This document shows, piece by piece, positions 1-5,689 of a DNA stretch of 5,975 nucleotides. Source of the DNA: an uncultured Dehalococcoidia bacterium (GTDB lineage: Bacteria > Chloroflexota > Dehalococcoidia > Tepidiformales > Tepidiformaceae); NCBI GenBank assembly GCA_937954195.1, contig CALFYR010000634.1, forward strand, positions 1 to 5,975, in the 5' to 3' direction. Positions within the stretch are counted from its first letter, which is position 1; every line of letters starts with the position of its first letter. The notes below the pieces were generated by a model that saw only the letters and a program-made list of their open reading frames with translations, was not told the origin of the DNA and did not search any database. The position numbers were made by a program, and so were the translations under genes.

Positions 1-5
1 GACGC

Positions 6-33
6 TTGACACGGGGATATACTCAGATCACAT
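6..33 (+). promoter_or_regulatory. Candidate promoter of the CBS-domain gene
   Basis: A perfect TTGACA lies at 6-11 and a TATACT hexamer at 18-23. They are only 6 bases apart, so they cannot serve as the -35 and -10 of the same promoter. Either TATACT is a -10 whose -35 lies just before the window, which would put the transcript start near 30, or TTGACA pairs with the weak TCACAT at 28-33 (16-base spacer). AT-rich hexamers are scarce in this GC-rich sequence, which favours a promoter here, but the exact elements are uncertain. Confidence 0.4.
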
Positions 34-46
34 CCGGAAACGTGAT
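27..46. promoter_or_regulatory. Small dyad upstream of the CBS gene (possible operator or weak hairpin)
   Basis: ATCAC at 27-31 is mirrored exactly by GTGAT at 42-46 across a 10-base spacer. The right arm directly abuts the SD GGAGG (47-51). It could be an operator half-site pair or a weak stem influencing ribosome access. Five-base arms can arise by chance, so this is only suggestive. Confidence 0.2.
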
Positions 47-51
47 GGAGG
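47..51 (+). promoter_or_regulatory. Ribosome binding site of the CBS-domain gene
   Basis: GGAGG is a full-strength SD with 5 bases between it and the ATG at 58. It fixes the start of the CBS protein. Confidence 0.8.
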
Positions 52-57
52 TATCCC

Positions 58-501
58 ATGTACGGATTTGTTAGCAGTGTCATTGGGGAGAAGGGCCGCC
101 AGGTCTACACCATCGCGCGGGGAGCGACCGTGACTGATGCGGTTCGCCAGATGAACGAGAAGGGTATCGGCGCGCTGGTGGTGATGGACGGCGAGCGGCC
201 GGTTGGGATGTTCACCGAGCGGGATGTGCTTGTCCGGATTGTGGATGCCGACCGGGACCCGGCGCTCACGCGCGTCGGAGAAGTGATGAGCCGCGGGCTG
301 GTCACGATCACTCCTGATTGGCACGTAGAAGACGCGATGCAGCTGATGACCGAACGCCGGCACCGGCACCTACCGGTACTCGACGGTGAGTCGCTGGTGG
401 GCATGCTTTCGATTGGTGACGTGCTGCGCTGGGTGGCGATCCACCAGGAAGACCACATCCGCGCGATGACGGAGTACATCACAGGGCAGGCCGGCGCGTA
501 G
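58..501 (+). CDS. Stand-alone tandem CBS-domain protein
   Basis: This 147-residue cytoplasmic protein consists almost entirely of two CBS repeats, roughly residues 16-70 and 78-130. Each ends with the expected nucleotide-contact signature: GMFTERD, with T53 and D56, in the first and GMLSIGD, with S118 and D121, in the second. RHRHLPV at 101-107 is the typical strand before the second signature. Paired CBS repeats form a Bateman module that commonly binds adenosine compounds such as AMP, ATP or S-adenosylmethionine. The Ser/Thr-x-x-Asp residues in both repeats suggest that binding is retained, though the ligand cannot be read from sequence. There is no fused effector domain, signal peptide or membrane segment. 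The ATG start is fixed by a GGAGG site 5 bases upstream. It lies 58 bases before the lamin-tail gene, and a functional link to that gene is unproven. Confidence 0.92.
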   Translation: MYGFVSSVIGEKGRQVYTIARGATVTDAVRQMNEKGIGALVVMDGERPVGMFTERDVLVRIVDADRDPALTRVGEVMSRGLVTITPDWHVEDAMQLMTERRHRHLPVLDGESLVGMLSIGDVLRWVAIHQEDHIRAMTEYITGQAGA

Positions 502-516
502 CTTCTCGCGGAGCTA
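499..516 (+). other. Hairpin starting at the CBS gene stop codon
   Basis: TAGCT (499-503), whose TAG is the stop codon, pairs with AGCTA (512-516). A T504-G511 wobble and a C505-G510 pair extend the stem to 7 bp with a TCGC tetraloop. It is followed by AAAAC rather than a T-run, so it is not a standard intrinsic terminator for the + strand. It may protect or attenuate the transcript. Confidence 0.4.
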
Positions 517-559
517 AAACGATTGCGACGGGAACGCGACGCGGGTAGCATCGCGGGCC

Positions 560-2590
560 GTGCGTCGGGCTGGAATCATAGCTGCGGGCGGGCTGGCTAT
601 GCTCGCGATCCTGGCGCTGGTGCGGGGCCAGCCGGTTGCGGCGCAAAGCTTGCCGCCGTTCGAGGACTGGTTTGGCGACGGCCTTAGCGTTGCCATCGAG
701 GGAGGCGGCGCCACGCTGACGCTCGATGGCGGCTCCGGAACGTTCGCGACTTCGTATGACGCGGTGACACCGGGCGCGGGATATACCGTGAACGTGACGC
801 TTGGGGCCGGGAGCGACGCGGATGTGCGCGTTGGAATGTTGTTCTTCGATGGGACGGCGGTGGTGCCGTTCTGGGGAGTGGTCTCGGGCGCTCCGAGCGT
901 TCACGCGACGAGTGCACCGCCGGGATCGGAATCGGTTCAGGTGGTGATCGAGGTGACGGGAGAGGTCGGCGAGCGAGCGGAAGTGCTGGCCGTGACCTTC
1001 ACCGAACAGCCCGGCGAACCGACCGCAACGCCAACGTTCACGCCGACTTCGACGCCAACACCCGAACCTACGGCGAAATCGACGCCGGGCGGCGGGACTC
1101 CTGGCAGCGGCGGAACTGCCACCCCAACGCGAACGCCGACCGCCACCCGGACGCCAACGGTGACGCGCACGCCAACGCCTACGCGGACACCGACACCTCG
1201 AAAGCCGGGTACGCCGGTGCCCACGCCGACGCTCGCGCCAACTTCGACACCAACGCGTGCGCCGGGCTCCGGGTTCGGTGGGTTGCTGGCGAACGGCGAC
1301 TTCGAGGCAATTGCGGACGGCCGGCCGACCTACTGGCTGAACTTCGGGGGCGAGATGACGGCGACCGGAGATGAGTACCGCGGCCACTACGCAGCATGCC
1401 TGGCTTCGACCACCAACTCGGTGAAGTGGCTGTACCAGCTGGTGGAGGTGGAAGCGGGTGAGTGGTACTCAGCATCGGCCTTCGCCCGGACGAGTGCCGG
1501 GGGCGAGGCGTTCATCAGGTTGAGCTGGTACGAGAGCGCAGCCGGCAATGGTCAAACGATTCACCAGGATGACAGCATCGGTGTGGCGGCCGGCGGTGTG
1601 TGGACCGAACTGGCGACCGGGGCCGTGCGGGCTCCTGACGGAGCGAGGTCGGTGCGGGTGAGGCTCACGATCACCGGCGGCACGATGACCGGGTGCTTCG
1701 ACGACGCCTGGTTCGCATCTGTTGCCGAACCGGCGGCGACGCCCACCGCCACGGTGGCTGTTGCAACGGTGGCGCCGACCAGGACTCCAACTGTACCTAC
1801 GCCGACCAAGACTCCGGCCGCGACCGGCGGCGGCCAGATAGCGCCAATTCCGCTGATTCCCTCGGCGGGTGGGAATGCGGGATCGACGACCCTTCGGATC
1901 ACAGAGATCATGAGCGACCCGGTCGAGTCGGGACGCGACGGGGCGTGGGAGTGGGTGGAGCTGTTCAACTTTGGCGATGAGCCCATCGACCTCGCGGGGT
2001 GGAGCATCGAAGATGGGACGCGTGGTGACCCGTTGCCGTCAGCGATGATTCTTCCCGGGGCGTACCTGGTGATTGCGGGCGCTTCCGCGGCATTCGACCC
2101 GGGTGTGGCCATCGCGCGGGTCAGCGACGGCGAGATCGGCAACGGGCTCGCGAACGGCGGCGATGTTGTCCGGCTGCTGGCGCCTTCGGGTGAGGTTATT
2201 GACCAGGTTTCGTACGGCGAGAACGCGACCGTTCTCCGTGAGCCGCCGCCAGCACCCGCGGATGGCGACACGCTGGGGCTGACGGCCGGAGCGGATTGGG
2301 TTATCACACTGCGACCAACGCCCGGGGAGGCAAACGTGTTCGCCGCGCCCGCGGCCGTCGCGGGGGCCATCACGGCGGGACCAGGGGCGCCCTCCGAAGG
2401 ATCAGGAAGCGGCGGCGGGGACAGCGATCCGCTCCCCGCTATCCAGGTGGAGGATGAGGAAGACGATGGGGGCGGGGGATATGCCCCGTGGATCATCCTT
2501 GGCGGGCTTGCCGGAATCAGCGTGGGCGTGGGGTATGCGGCGCTCTGGCCGCGCATTCGGAAATGGTGGGAGCGCAGGCGTGGCCGTTGA
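560..2590 (+). CDS. Exported membrane-anchored multidomain protein with lamin-tail domain and Thr-Pro-rich linkers
   Basis: A 676-residue, probably surface-exposed protein of unknown function. Residues 1-28 look like a signal peptide: MRR, a hydrophobic core, and cleavage after PVAA. Residues 30-150 form a beta-rich, jelly-roll-like segment. A Thr/Pro linker spans 152-235. Residues 240-388 resemble a carbohydrate-binding (CBM_4_9-like) jelly roll, starting NGDFE and ending CFDDAWF. The protein's only two cysteines, C280 and C379, lie in that module and may form a disulfide. A second Thr/Pro linker covers 392-425. Residues 445-555 are a lamin-tail domain, with ITEIMSDP, WEWVELFN and DLAGWSIEDG. 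A Gly/Pro/acidic stretch (600-640) leads to a membrane helix (about 642-663) and the basic tail RIRKWWERRRGR, giving an N-out/C-in topology. The GTG at 560 is the only usual start after the in-frame TAA at 515; its SD is poor. Bacterial lamin-tail domains often occur on exported proteins and nucleases, but no nuclease or other catalytic motif is visible here. Confidence 0.88.
   Translation: MRRAGIIAAGGLAMLAILALVRGQPVAAQSLPPFEDWFGDGLSVAIEGGGATLTLDGGSGTFATSYDAVTPGAGYTVNVTLGAGSDADVRVGMLFFDGTAVVPFWGVVSGAPSVHATSAPPGSESVQVVIEVTGEVGERAEVLAVTFTEQPGEPTATPTFTPTSTPTPEPTAKSTPGGGTPGSGGTATPTRTPTATRTPTVTRTPTPTRTPTPRKPGTPVPTPTLAPTSTPTRAPGSGFGGLLANGDFEAIADGRPTYWLNFGGEMTATGDEYRGHYAACLASTTNSVKWLYQLVEVEAGEWYSASAFARTSAGGEAFIRLSWYESAAGNGQTIHQDDSIGVAAGGVWTELATGAVRAPDGARSVRVRLTITGGTMTGCFDDAWFASVAEPAATPTATVAVATVAPTRTPTVPTPTKTPAATGGGQIAPIPLIPSAGGNAGSTTLRITEIMSDPVESGRDGAWEWVELFNFGDEPIDLAGWSIEDGTRGDPLPSAMILPGAYLVIAGASAAFDPGVAIARVSDGEIGNGLANGGDVVRLLAPSGEVIDQVSYGENATVLREPPPAPADGDTLGLTAGADWVITLRPTPGEANVFAAPAAVAGAITAGPGAPSEGSGSGGGDSDPLPAIQVEDEEDDGGGGYAPWIILGGLAGISVGVGYAALWPRIRKWWERRRGR
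1013..1264 (+). repeat. Low-complexity repeat encoding the first Thr-Pro linker
   Basis: A degenerate short-period repeat built on ACGCC/CCAACG units encodes residues 152-235 of the lamin-tail protein, dominated by TPT, TRTP and TPTP. A Gly-rich break (PGGGTPGSGG) lies near residues 176-185. The Thr codon is mixed (ACG, ACA, ACC, ACT), so the sequence is not a perfect microsatellite. Such linkers act as extended, possibly glycosylated spacers in secreted proteins and are common in Chloroflexota. Confidence 0.85.
1733..1834 (+). repeat. Low-complexity repeat encoding the second Thr-Pro linker
   Basis: Residues 392-425 of the lamin-tail protein form a shorter Thr/Pro/Ala/Val linker (ATPTATVAVATVAPTRTPT and onward). 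It joins the CBM-like module to the lamin-tail module. It shares the TPT/TRTP style of the first linker, marking the domain boundary. Confidence 0.75.
2568..2572 (+). promoter_or_regulatory. Ribosome binding site setting the start of the pseudouridine synthase
   Basis: GGGAG lies 7 bases before the GTG at 2580, inside the last codons of the lamin-tail gene. It supports the GTG start over the upstream in-frame ATG at 2454. The 42 residues between those two starts do not resemble any part of this enzyme family. Confidence 0.7.
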
Positions 2591-3350
2591 ACGACTGCAG
2601 AAGATCCTTTCGAACGCGGGCGTGGCTTCGCGGCGGCATGCGGAGGAGCTCATCCTGGCGGGCCGCGTTTCGGTGAACGGGGTGGTGGCGGATACGCTCG
2701 GGGCGCGGGCCGACCCGGACCGCGACGAAGTGATGGTGGATGGCGTGCCCGTGCTGAAGGGCCGCTACCGGTATTTCGCGCTGCACAAGCCACAGGGGTT
2801 TATCACGACCGTGAGCGACGAACAGGACCGGGATACGGTGCTCGACCTGGTTCCGATCGGGGACATCCAGCTGCATCCGGTGGGCCGGTTGGACCGGGAC
2901 AGCGAAGGGCTGCTGATCCTGACGAACGACGGCCACCTGACGGACCTCCTGACTCACCCCAGGTATGAGGTAGAGAAGGAGTACCTGGTCGGGCTGGATA
3001 GCATGCCGTCGAAACGCGACATGGAGCGGCTGGTGCGGGGCATCGAACATGATGGCGACCGGTTGCGGGCGATGTCGGTGCAGGCGGCGGCCGCGCCCGC
3101 GCCGGTGGTCGGCGACGAGCCGGTAGCGGCGAATGCATGGTTGCTGGTGACACTGCGCGAAGGGAAGAACCGCGAGGTGCGGCGGATGATGATGGCGATT
3201 GGCCGGAAGGTGTTGTTGCTGCGGCGGATCCGTGTCGGGCCGTTGCACCTGGGGACGCTGGGGCTCGGGAGCTTCCGGGAGATAACGCCGGAGGAGATCG
3301 ACGCGCTGTACCAGGCAGGAACCTCCGCCCGAGAACGGACGGTGGGTTAG
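2580..3350 (+). CDS. rluB: RsuA/RluB-family rRNA pseudouridine synthase
   Basis: This enzyme isomerises a specific uridine to pseudouridine in ribosomal RNA. It has 256 residues, usual for the family. An N-terminal S4 RNA-binding domain covers about residues 3-50 (ERLQKILSNAGVASRRHAEE and the following VNG). The catalytic domain starts near residue 64 (YFALHKPQGFITT). GRLDRDSEGLL at 102-112 carries the catalytic aspartate D105. KEYLV (133-137) and EGKNREVRRM (194-203) are further family motifs. The assignment to RluB (23S rRNA) rather than RsuA (16S rRNA) rests on the position just before cmk, a common rluB-cmk arrangement, and is less certain than the family. The GTG start lies 11 bases inside the preceding lamin-tail gene and has a good SD, so translation is probably coupled to that gene. 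Confidence 0.93.
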   Translation: MAVERLQKILSNAGVASRRHAEELILAGRVSVNGVVADTLGARADPDRDEVMVDGVPVLKGRYRYFALHKPQGFITTVSDEQDRDTVLDLVPIGDIQLHPVGRLDRDSEGLLILTNDGHLTDLLTHPRYEVEKEYLVGLDSMPSKRDMERLVRGIEHDGDRLRAMSVQAAAAPAPVVGDEPVAANAWLLVTLREGKNREVRRMMMAIGRKVLLLRRIRVGPLHLGTLGLGSFREITPEEIDALYQAGTSARERTVG

Positions 3351-3371
3351 CCGCAAGGCGCGGTTCGGCTA
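3348..3371 (+). other. Stop-anchored hairpin in the rluB-cmk gap
   Basis: TAGCCG (3348-3353), beginning with the rluB stop codon, pairs perfectly with CGGCTA (3366-3371). One bulged C (3354) followed by AA/TT pairing (3355-3356 with 3364-3365) can extend the stem, leaving a 7-base loop GGCGCGG. No T-run follows. The 3' arm touches the AGGA that would serve as the cmk ribosome site, so the structure could modulate cmk translation or act as a weak attenuator. Confidence 0.4.
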
Positions 3372-3374
3372 GGA
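3371..3374 (+). promoter_or_regulatory. Possible SD that favours a GTG start for cmk
   Basis: AGGA is 8 bases before the in-frame GTG at 3383 but overlaps the ATG at 3374. The spacing suggests that translation may really begin at 3383, three codons downstream of the start listed for cmk. No well-spaced SD serves the ATG; the nearest, AAGG at 3355-3358, is 15 bases away. Confidence 0.4.
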
Positions 3375-4060
3375 TGCACCGCGTGACCTGCGAACCGCCG
3401 ACACCAATCGCGATTGATGGGCCTGCCGCATCCGGGAAGAGCACGCTTGGAAAGGCGATAGCGGACCGGTTCGGGTACCTGCTCCTGGATACCGGATTGA
3501 TGTACCGGGCGGTGACGCTGGCGGCCGTGCGCCGGGGAGTTCCAGCTGAGGATGCCGCGGCCGCAGCGATGCTTTCGAAGATCGACCTGCATGTGACGGC
3601 CGACCCCGACACGTTCATCTGGCTGGATGGAGAGAATGTGACCGCGCGGCTTCGGGATACCGAGGTTGAGGCGAATGTCAGCGCGTACTCGGCGTTGCCT
3701 TCAGTGCGGGAGGCAATGGTGCGCCAGCAGCGGGAGATCGCTGCAAGGGGCGGCGGCGCGGTGCTGGTCGGGCGCGACATCGGGACGGTGGTGCTACCGG
3801 ACGCCCCGGTGAAGTTCTACCTCCAGGCATCGGATGCGGCGCGGGCGCACCGACGGAGCCTGCAAGCAGGCGAGTGGGGGCAACAACAGCGGGATAGCGA
3901 CGCGGCGCGGGACATCGCGGCACGCGACAAGACGGATTCGACGCGGACGGTGAGCCCAATGCGCCCAGCGGACGATGCCGTGGTGATCGATACAACCGAT
4001 CTTGGGCTCGAAGAAGTAATCGGGATGGCGATGGAGAGGCTCGAATGCGCGCACGACTGA
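3374..4060 (+). CDS. cmk: Cytidylate (CMP/dCMP) kinase
   Basis: Transfers phosphate from ATP to CMP or dCMP in the cytoplasm, feeding CTP, DNA and CDP-lipid synthesis. The 228-residue length matches the bacterial enzyme. Residues 16-24 are the P-loop GPAASGKST. DTGLMYRAVT at 39-48 is the nucleoside-monophosphate site. GRDIGTVVLPDAPVKFYL at 133-150 is the family core with the substrate-contacting Arg-Asp. RDKTDSTR at 184-191 is the lid/CMP-binding segment, and SPMRPADDAVVIDTT follows as expected. An upstream in-frame ATG at 3137 lies deep inside rluB and would add unrelated residues. The true start is ATG 3374 or GTG 3383, and spacing of the AGGA favours the latter. It lies 23 bases after rluB and overlaps the acyltransferase gene by 16 bases. 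Confidence 0.95.
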   Translation: MHRVTCEPPTPIAIDGPAASGKSTLGKAIADRFGYLLLDTGLMYRAVTLAAVRRGVPAEDAAAAAMLSKIDLHVTADPDTFIWLDGENVTARLRDTEVEANVSAYSALPSVREAMVRQQREIAARGGGAVLVGRDIGTVVLPDAPVKFYLQASDAARAHRRSLQAGEWGQQQRDSDAARDIAARDKTDSTRTVSPMRPADDAVVIDTTDLGLEEVIGMAMERLECAHD

Positions 4061-4785
4061 AGCACTGGTTCGGGTTGCAGCGGATTACGCCGCCGTTCTA
4101 CTGGGCGTGCACGTACCTCCTGCGCGGCGTGCTCTGGGTGGTGGTCCGCTGGGAAGTGACGGGGCGAGAGCACATCCCGATGGAGGGGCCGCTGATCGTG
4201 GCTTCGAACCACCTGAATAACGCCGACCCGCCGATCGTCGGCGCAGGATTGGCGCGCCGGCGAATCCGCTGGATGGCGAAGATCGAGCTGTTCAAGATGC
4301 CGTTCGGGCTCATCATCAAGCTCTGGGGCGCGTTCCCGGTGCGGCGGTTCGATGCCGATTTGGCGGCGATGCTGAACGCCGAACGGATCCTGAAGAACGG
4401 CGGCGTACTCGGGATGTTCCCCGAGGGAACGCGTTCGCGGACCGGGTACATGGGGCCTCCGCACCCGGGGACAGCGGTCATCGCGCTGCGCTCGGGCGCG
4501 ACCGTGCTGCCATGCGCGATGACCGGCACCGAGAAGCTGAAGAACCCGCTGATTGTGCTTCGGCGGCCGACGTTCACGTTCACCATCGGCGAGCCGATCG
4601 TGGTCGAGAAGGTGAAGCGGCCGACCGAAGCACAGGTGAGCGAACTGACCAACCGCATTGTGGATGCAATCTCCGCGATGTTACCCGAGAGCTACCGGCC
4701 TCCCTATACTGGAATCGAGGGTGCCAGTGAAGCTGACGCGTCAGCGCCCGAGGAGCCGAATGGTCGAGATAATCCGGGCGAGTGA
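4045..4785 (+). CDS. plsC: PlsC-type 1-acyl-sn-glycerol-3-phosphate acyltransferase
   Basis: Likely acylates lysophosphatidic acid to phosphatidic acid at the inner face of the membrane, an early step in phospholipid synthesis. The 246-residue sequence has the acyltransferase motifs in order: NHLNNAD at 55-61 with the catalytic H56-x4-D61 pair, GAFPVRR at 95-101, FPEGTRSR at 125-132 for glycerol-phosphate binding, and VLPCAMTG at 154-161. A hydrophobic N-terminal stretch (about 18-34) may associate with the membrane. The last 25 or so residues are acidic and probably disordered, and their DNA also holds the ispH start signals. The ATG is preceded by GGAGAGG (4033-4039) with 5-base spacing and lies 16 bases inside cmk. 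The family call is firm; the exact acyl acceptor is inferred from the operon context. Confidence 0.93.
   Translation: MRARLKHWFGLQRITPPFYWACTYLLRGVLWVVVRWEVTGREHIPMEGPLIVASNHLNNADPPIVGAGLARRRIRWMAKIELFKMPFGLIIKLWGAFPVRRFDADLAAMLNAERILKNGGVLGMFPEGTRSRTGYMGPPHPGTAVIALRSGATVLPCAMTGTEKLKNPLIVLRRPTFTFTIGEPIVVEKVKRPTEAQVSELTNRIVDAISAMLPESYRPPYTGIEGASEADASAPEEPNGRDNPGE
4681..4710 (+). promoter_or_regulatory. Candidate internal promoter for ispH inside plsC
   Basis: TTACCC (4681-4686) and TATACT (4705-4710) are separated by 18 bases, close to a sigma-70-type layout. The -10 is a good match and the -35 a weak one (3 of 6). The hexamers are spelled by codons that plsC otherwise avoids: its only TTA leucine, its only TAT tyrosine and its only ACT threonine. 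A transcript would begin near 4717, giving a leader of about 43 bases before the ispH ATG. Confidence 0.4.
4750..4755 (+). promoter_or_regulatory. Ribosome binding site setting the start of ispH
   Basis: GAGGAG lies 4 bases before the ATG at 4760, within the plsC tail. The protein from this ATG begins MVEIIRASEMGFCMGVRRAV, matching the usual start of IspH. Upstream in-frame GTG codons at 4721 and 4727 and the ATG at 4658 would add residues not expected in the family. Confidence 0.7.
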
Positions 4786-5689
4786 GATGGGGTTCTGCAT
4801 GGGCGTGCGGCGCGCCGTGCAGATCATGGAGGGCGAAGCGACGCCCGAGCGGCAGGTGTTCAGCGTTGGCGAGATTGTGCACAACCCCCACGTGGTGCGG
4901 GGCCTGGAGCGCAGCGGCGTGGTGCAGTTGCCCGGCCCGGACGAGGTCGAAGGCGACATCGGGGTGGCGACCGCCGAACGTGTGAAGCAGGGGCGCGTGG
5001 CGATTACCGCCCACGGTGTGGGCGAGAAGGTGGTGCGCGAACTGAACGCCAGCGGCCTTGAGATCATCGATACGACGTGCCCGATTGTGACTCGCGCGCA
5101 GCGGTACGGACAGAAGTTCGTTCGGGACGGCTGGCACGTGTTGATTTTCGGCGACCCCGGCCACAAGGAAGTGCGCGGGATTATGGGGTGGACGCTCGAC
5201 AAGGAGGGCGCTTCGCAGGCGACGATCGCGCCGAGCGCGGACCTCGCGACGCTGCGAGAACTGGTGGAGAACTTCCCCGGCGGGTTCCCGAACAAGGTGT
5301 GCATCATGGTGCAGACGACGCACAAGGTGGAGGACTTCGCCAAATTCGTGGGGAACCTGATGCTCCTGCAGCGCGACCACAACTTCGAATTCCACGTGGT
5401 GAACACCCTGTGCCACGCGACCACCGGTCAGCAGGAGGCCGCGGCGGCGCTGGCGGCGACGGTCGACGTGATGGTGGTGGTTGGTGGGAAGAAGAGCGCG
5501 AACACGCGGCACCTGAAGGAAGTGTGCGAAGAGCAGGGCACGACGGCGTACCACATCGAGGGGCCGGACGAGCTGGAGCGCGGCTGGTTCGCGGGCGTGC
5601 AACGGATCGGGCTGACGGCGGGGGCTTCGACGCCGGACTATTCGATTGACGAGGTTGAGTCGCGGATACGCGAACTCGTCCCGGCATGA
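4760..5689 (+). CDS. ispH: 4-hydroxy-3-methylbut-2-enyl diphosphate reductase (IspH/LytB)
   Basis: Catalyses the last step of the MEP isoprenoid pathway, reducing HMBPP to IPP and DMAPP with an oxygen-sensitive [4Fe-4S] cluster. The length of 309 residues is close to the E. coli enzyme. The three cluster cysteines are C13 (GFCMGVRRAV), C107 (DTTCPIV) and C218 (NTLCHATT). Substrate-site residues are present: H41 (HNP), H85 (AHG), H135 and the proton-relay E137 (GHKEVRG), the QTT at 185-187, and S290 (GASTPD). The segment usually written SSN is SAN here (246-248), and the Arg of the usual TxRQ segment after C218 is Q224. It overlaps plsC by 26 bases and the next gene by 4 bases (ATGA). It is a single-domain enzyme without the C-terminal RpsA fusion seen in some Firmicutes. 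Its presence means the organism uses the MEP pathway. Confidence 0.96.
   Translation: MVEIIRASEMGFCMGVRRAVQIMEGEATPERQVFSVGEIVHNPHVVRGLERSGVVQLPGPDEVEGDIGVATAERVKQGRVAITAHGVGEKVVRELNASGLEIIDTTCPIVTRAQRYGQKFVRDGWHVLIFGDPGHKEVRGIMGWTLDKEGASQATIAPSADLATLRELVENFPGGFPNKVCIMVQTTHKVEDFAKFVGNLMLLQRDHNFEFHVVNTLCHATTGQQEAAAALAATVDVMVVVGGKKSANTRHLKEVCEEQGTTAYHIEGPDELERGWFAGVQRIGLTAGASTPDYSIDEVESRIRELVPA

Noticed and set aside
499..520. Intrinsic terminator between the CBS and lamin-tail genes
   Set aside because: The stem is followed by AAAAC on the + strand, with no T-run, so classical termination is not supported.
1013..1264. CRISPR-like or tandem repeat array
   Set aside because: The periodicity is short, degenerate and in frame with Thr-Pro codons; there are no constant repeats with unique spacers.
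479..1387. 302-residue Arg-rich minus-strand open frame
   Set aside because: Composition is dominated by Arg from reading the Thr-Pro linker DNA backwards; no domain and no plausible start context.
1561..2556. 331-residue open frame on the minus strand opposite the lamin-tail gene
   Set aside because: Ser/Pro/Ala-rich low-complexity product with no motifs; a shadow of the plus-strand gene, which has clear domains.
2454..2579. Longer start for the pseudouridine synthase at ATG 2454
   Set aside because: The extra 42 residues overlap the membrane-anchor codons of the previous gene and do not look like the family; GTG 2580 has a good SD and directly precedes the S4 domain.
2517..3356. 279-residue minus-strand open frame opposite rluB
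   Set aside because: Antisense to a complete pseudouridine synthase and made of His/Gln/Arg/Pro-rich filler.
3137..3373. Longer start for cmk at ATG 3137
   Set aside because: It would place 79 unrelated residues encoded inside rluB before the P-loop region; the start near 3374-3383 fits the family length.
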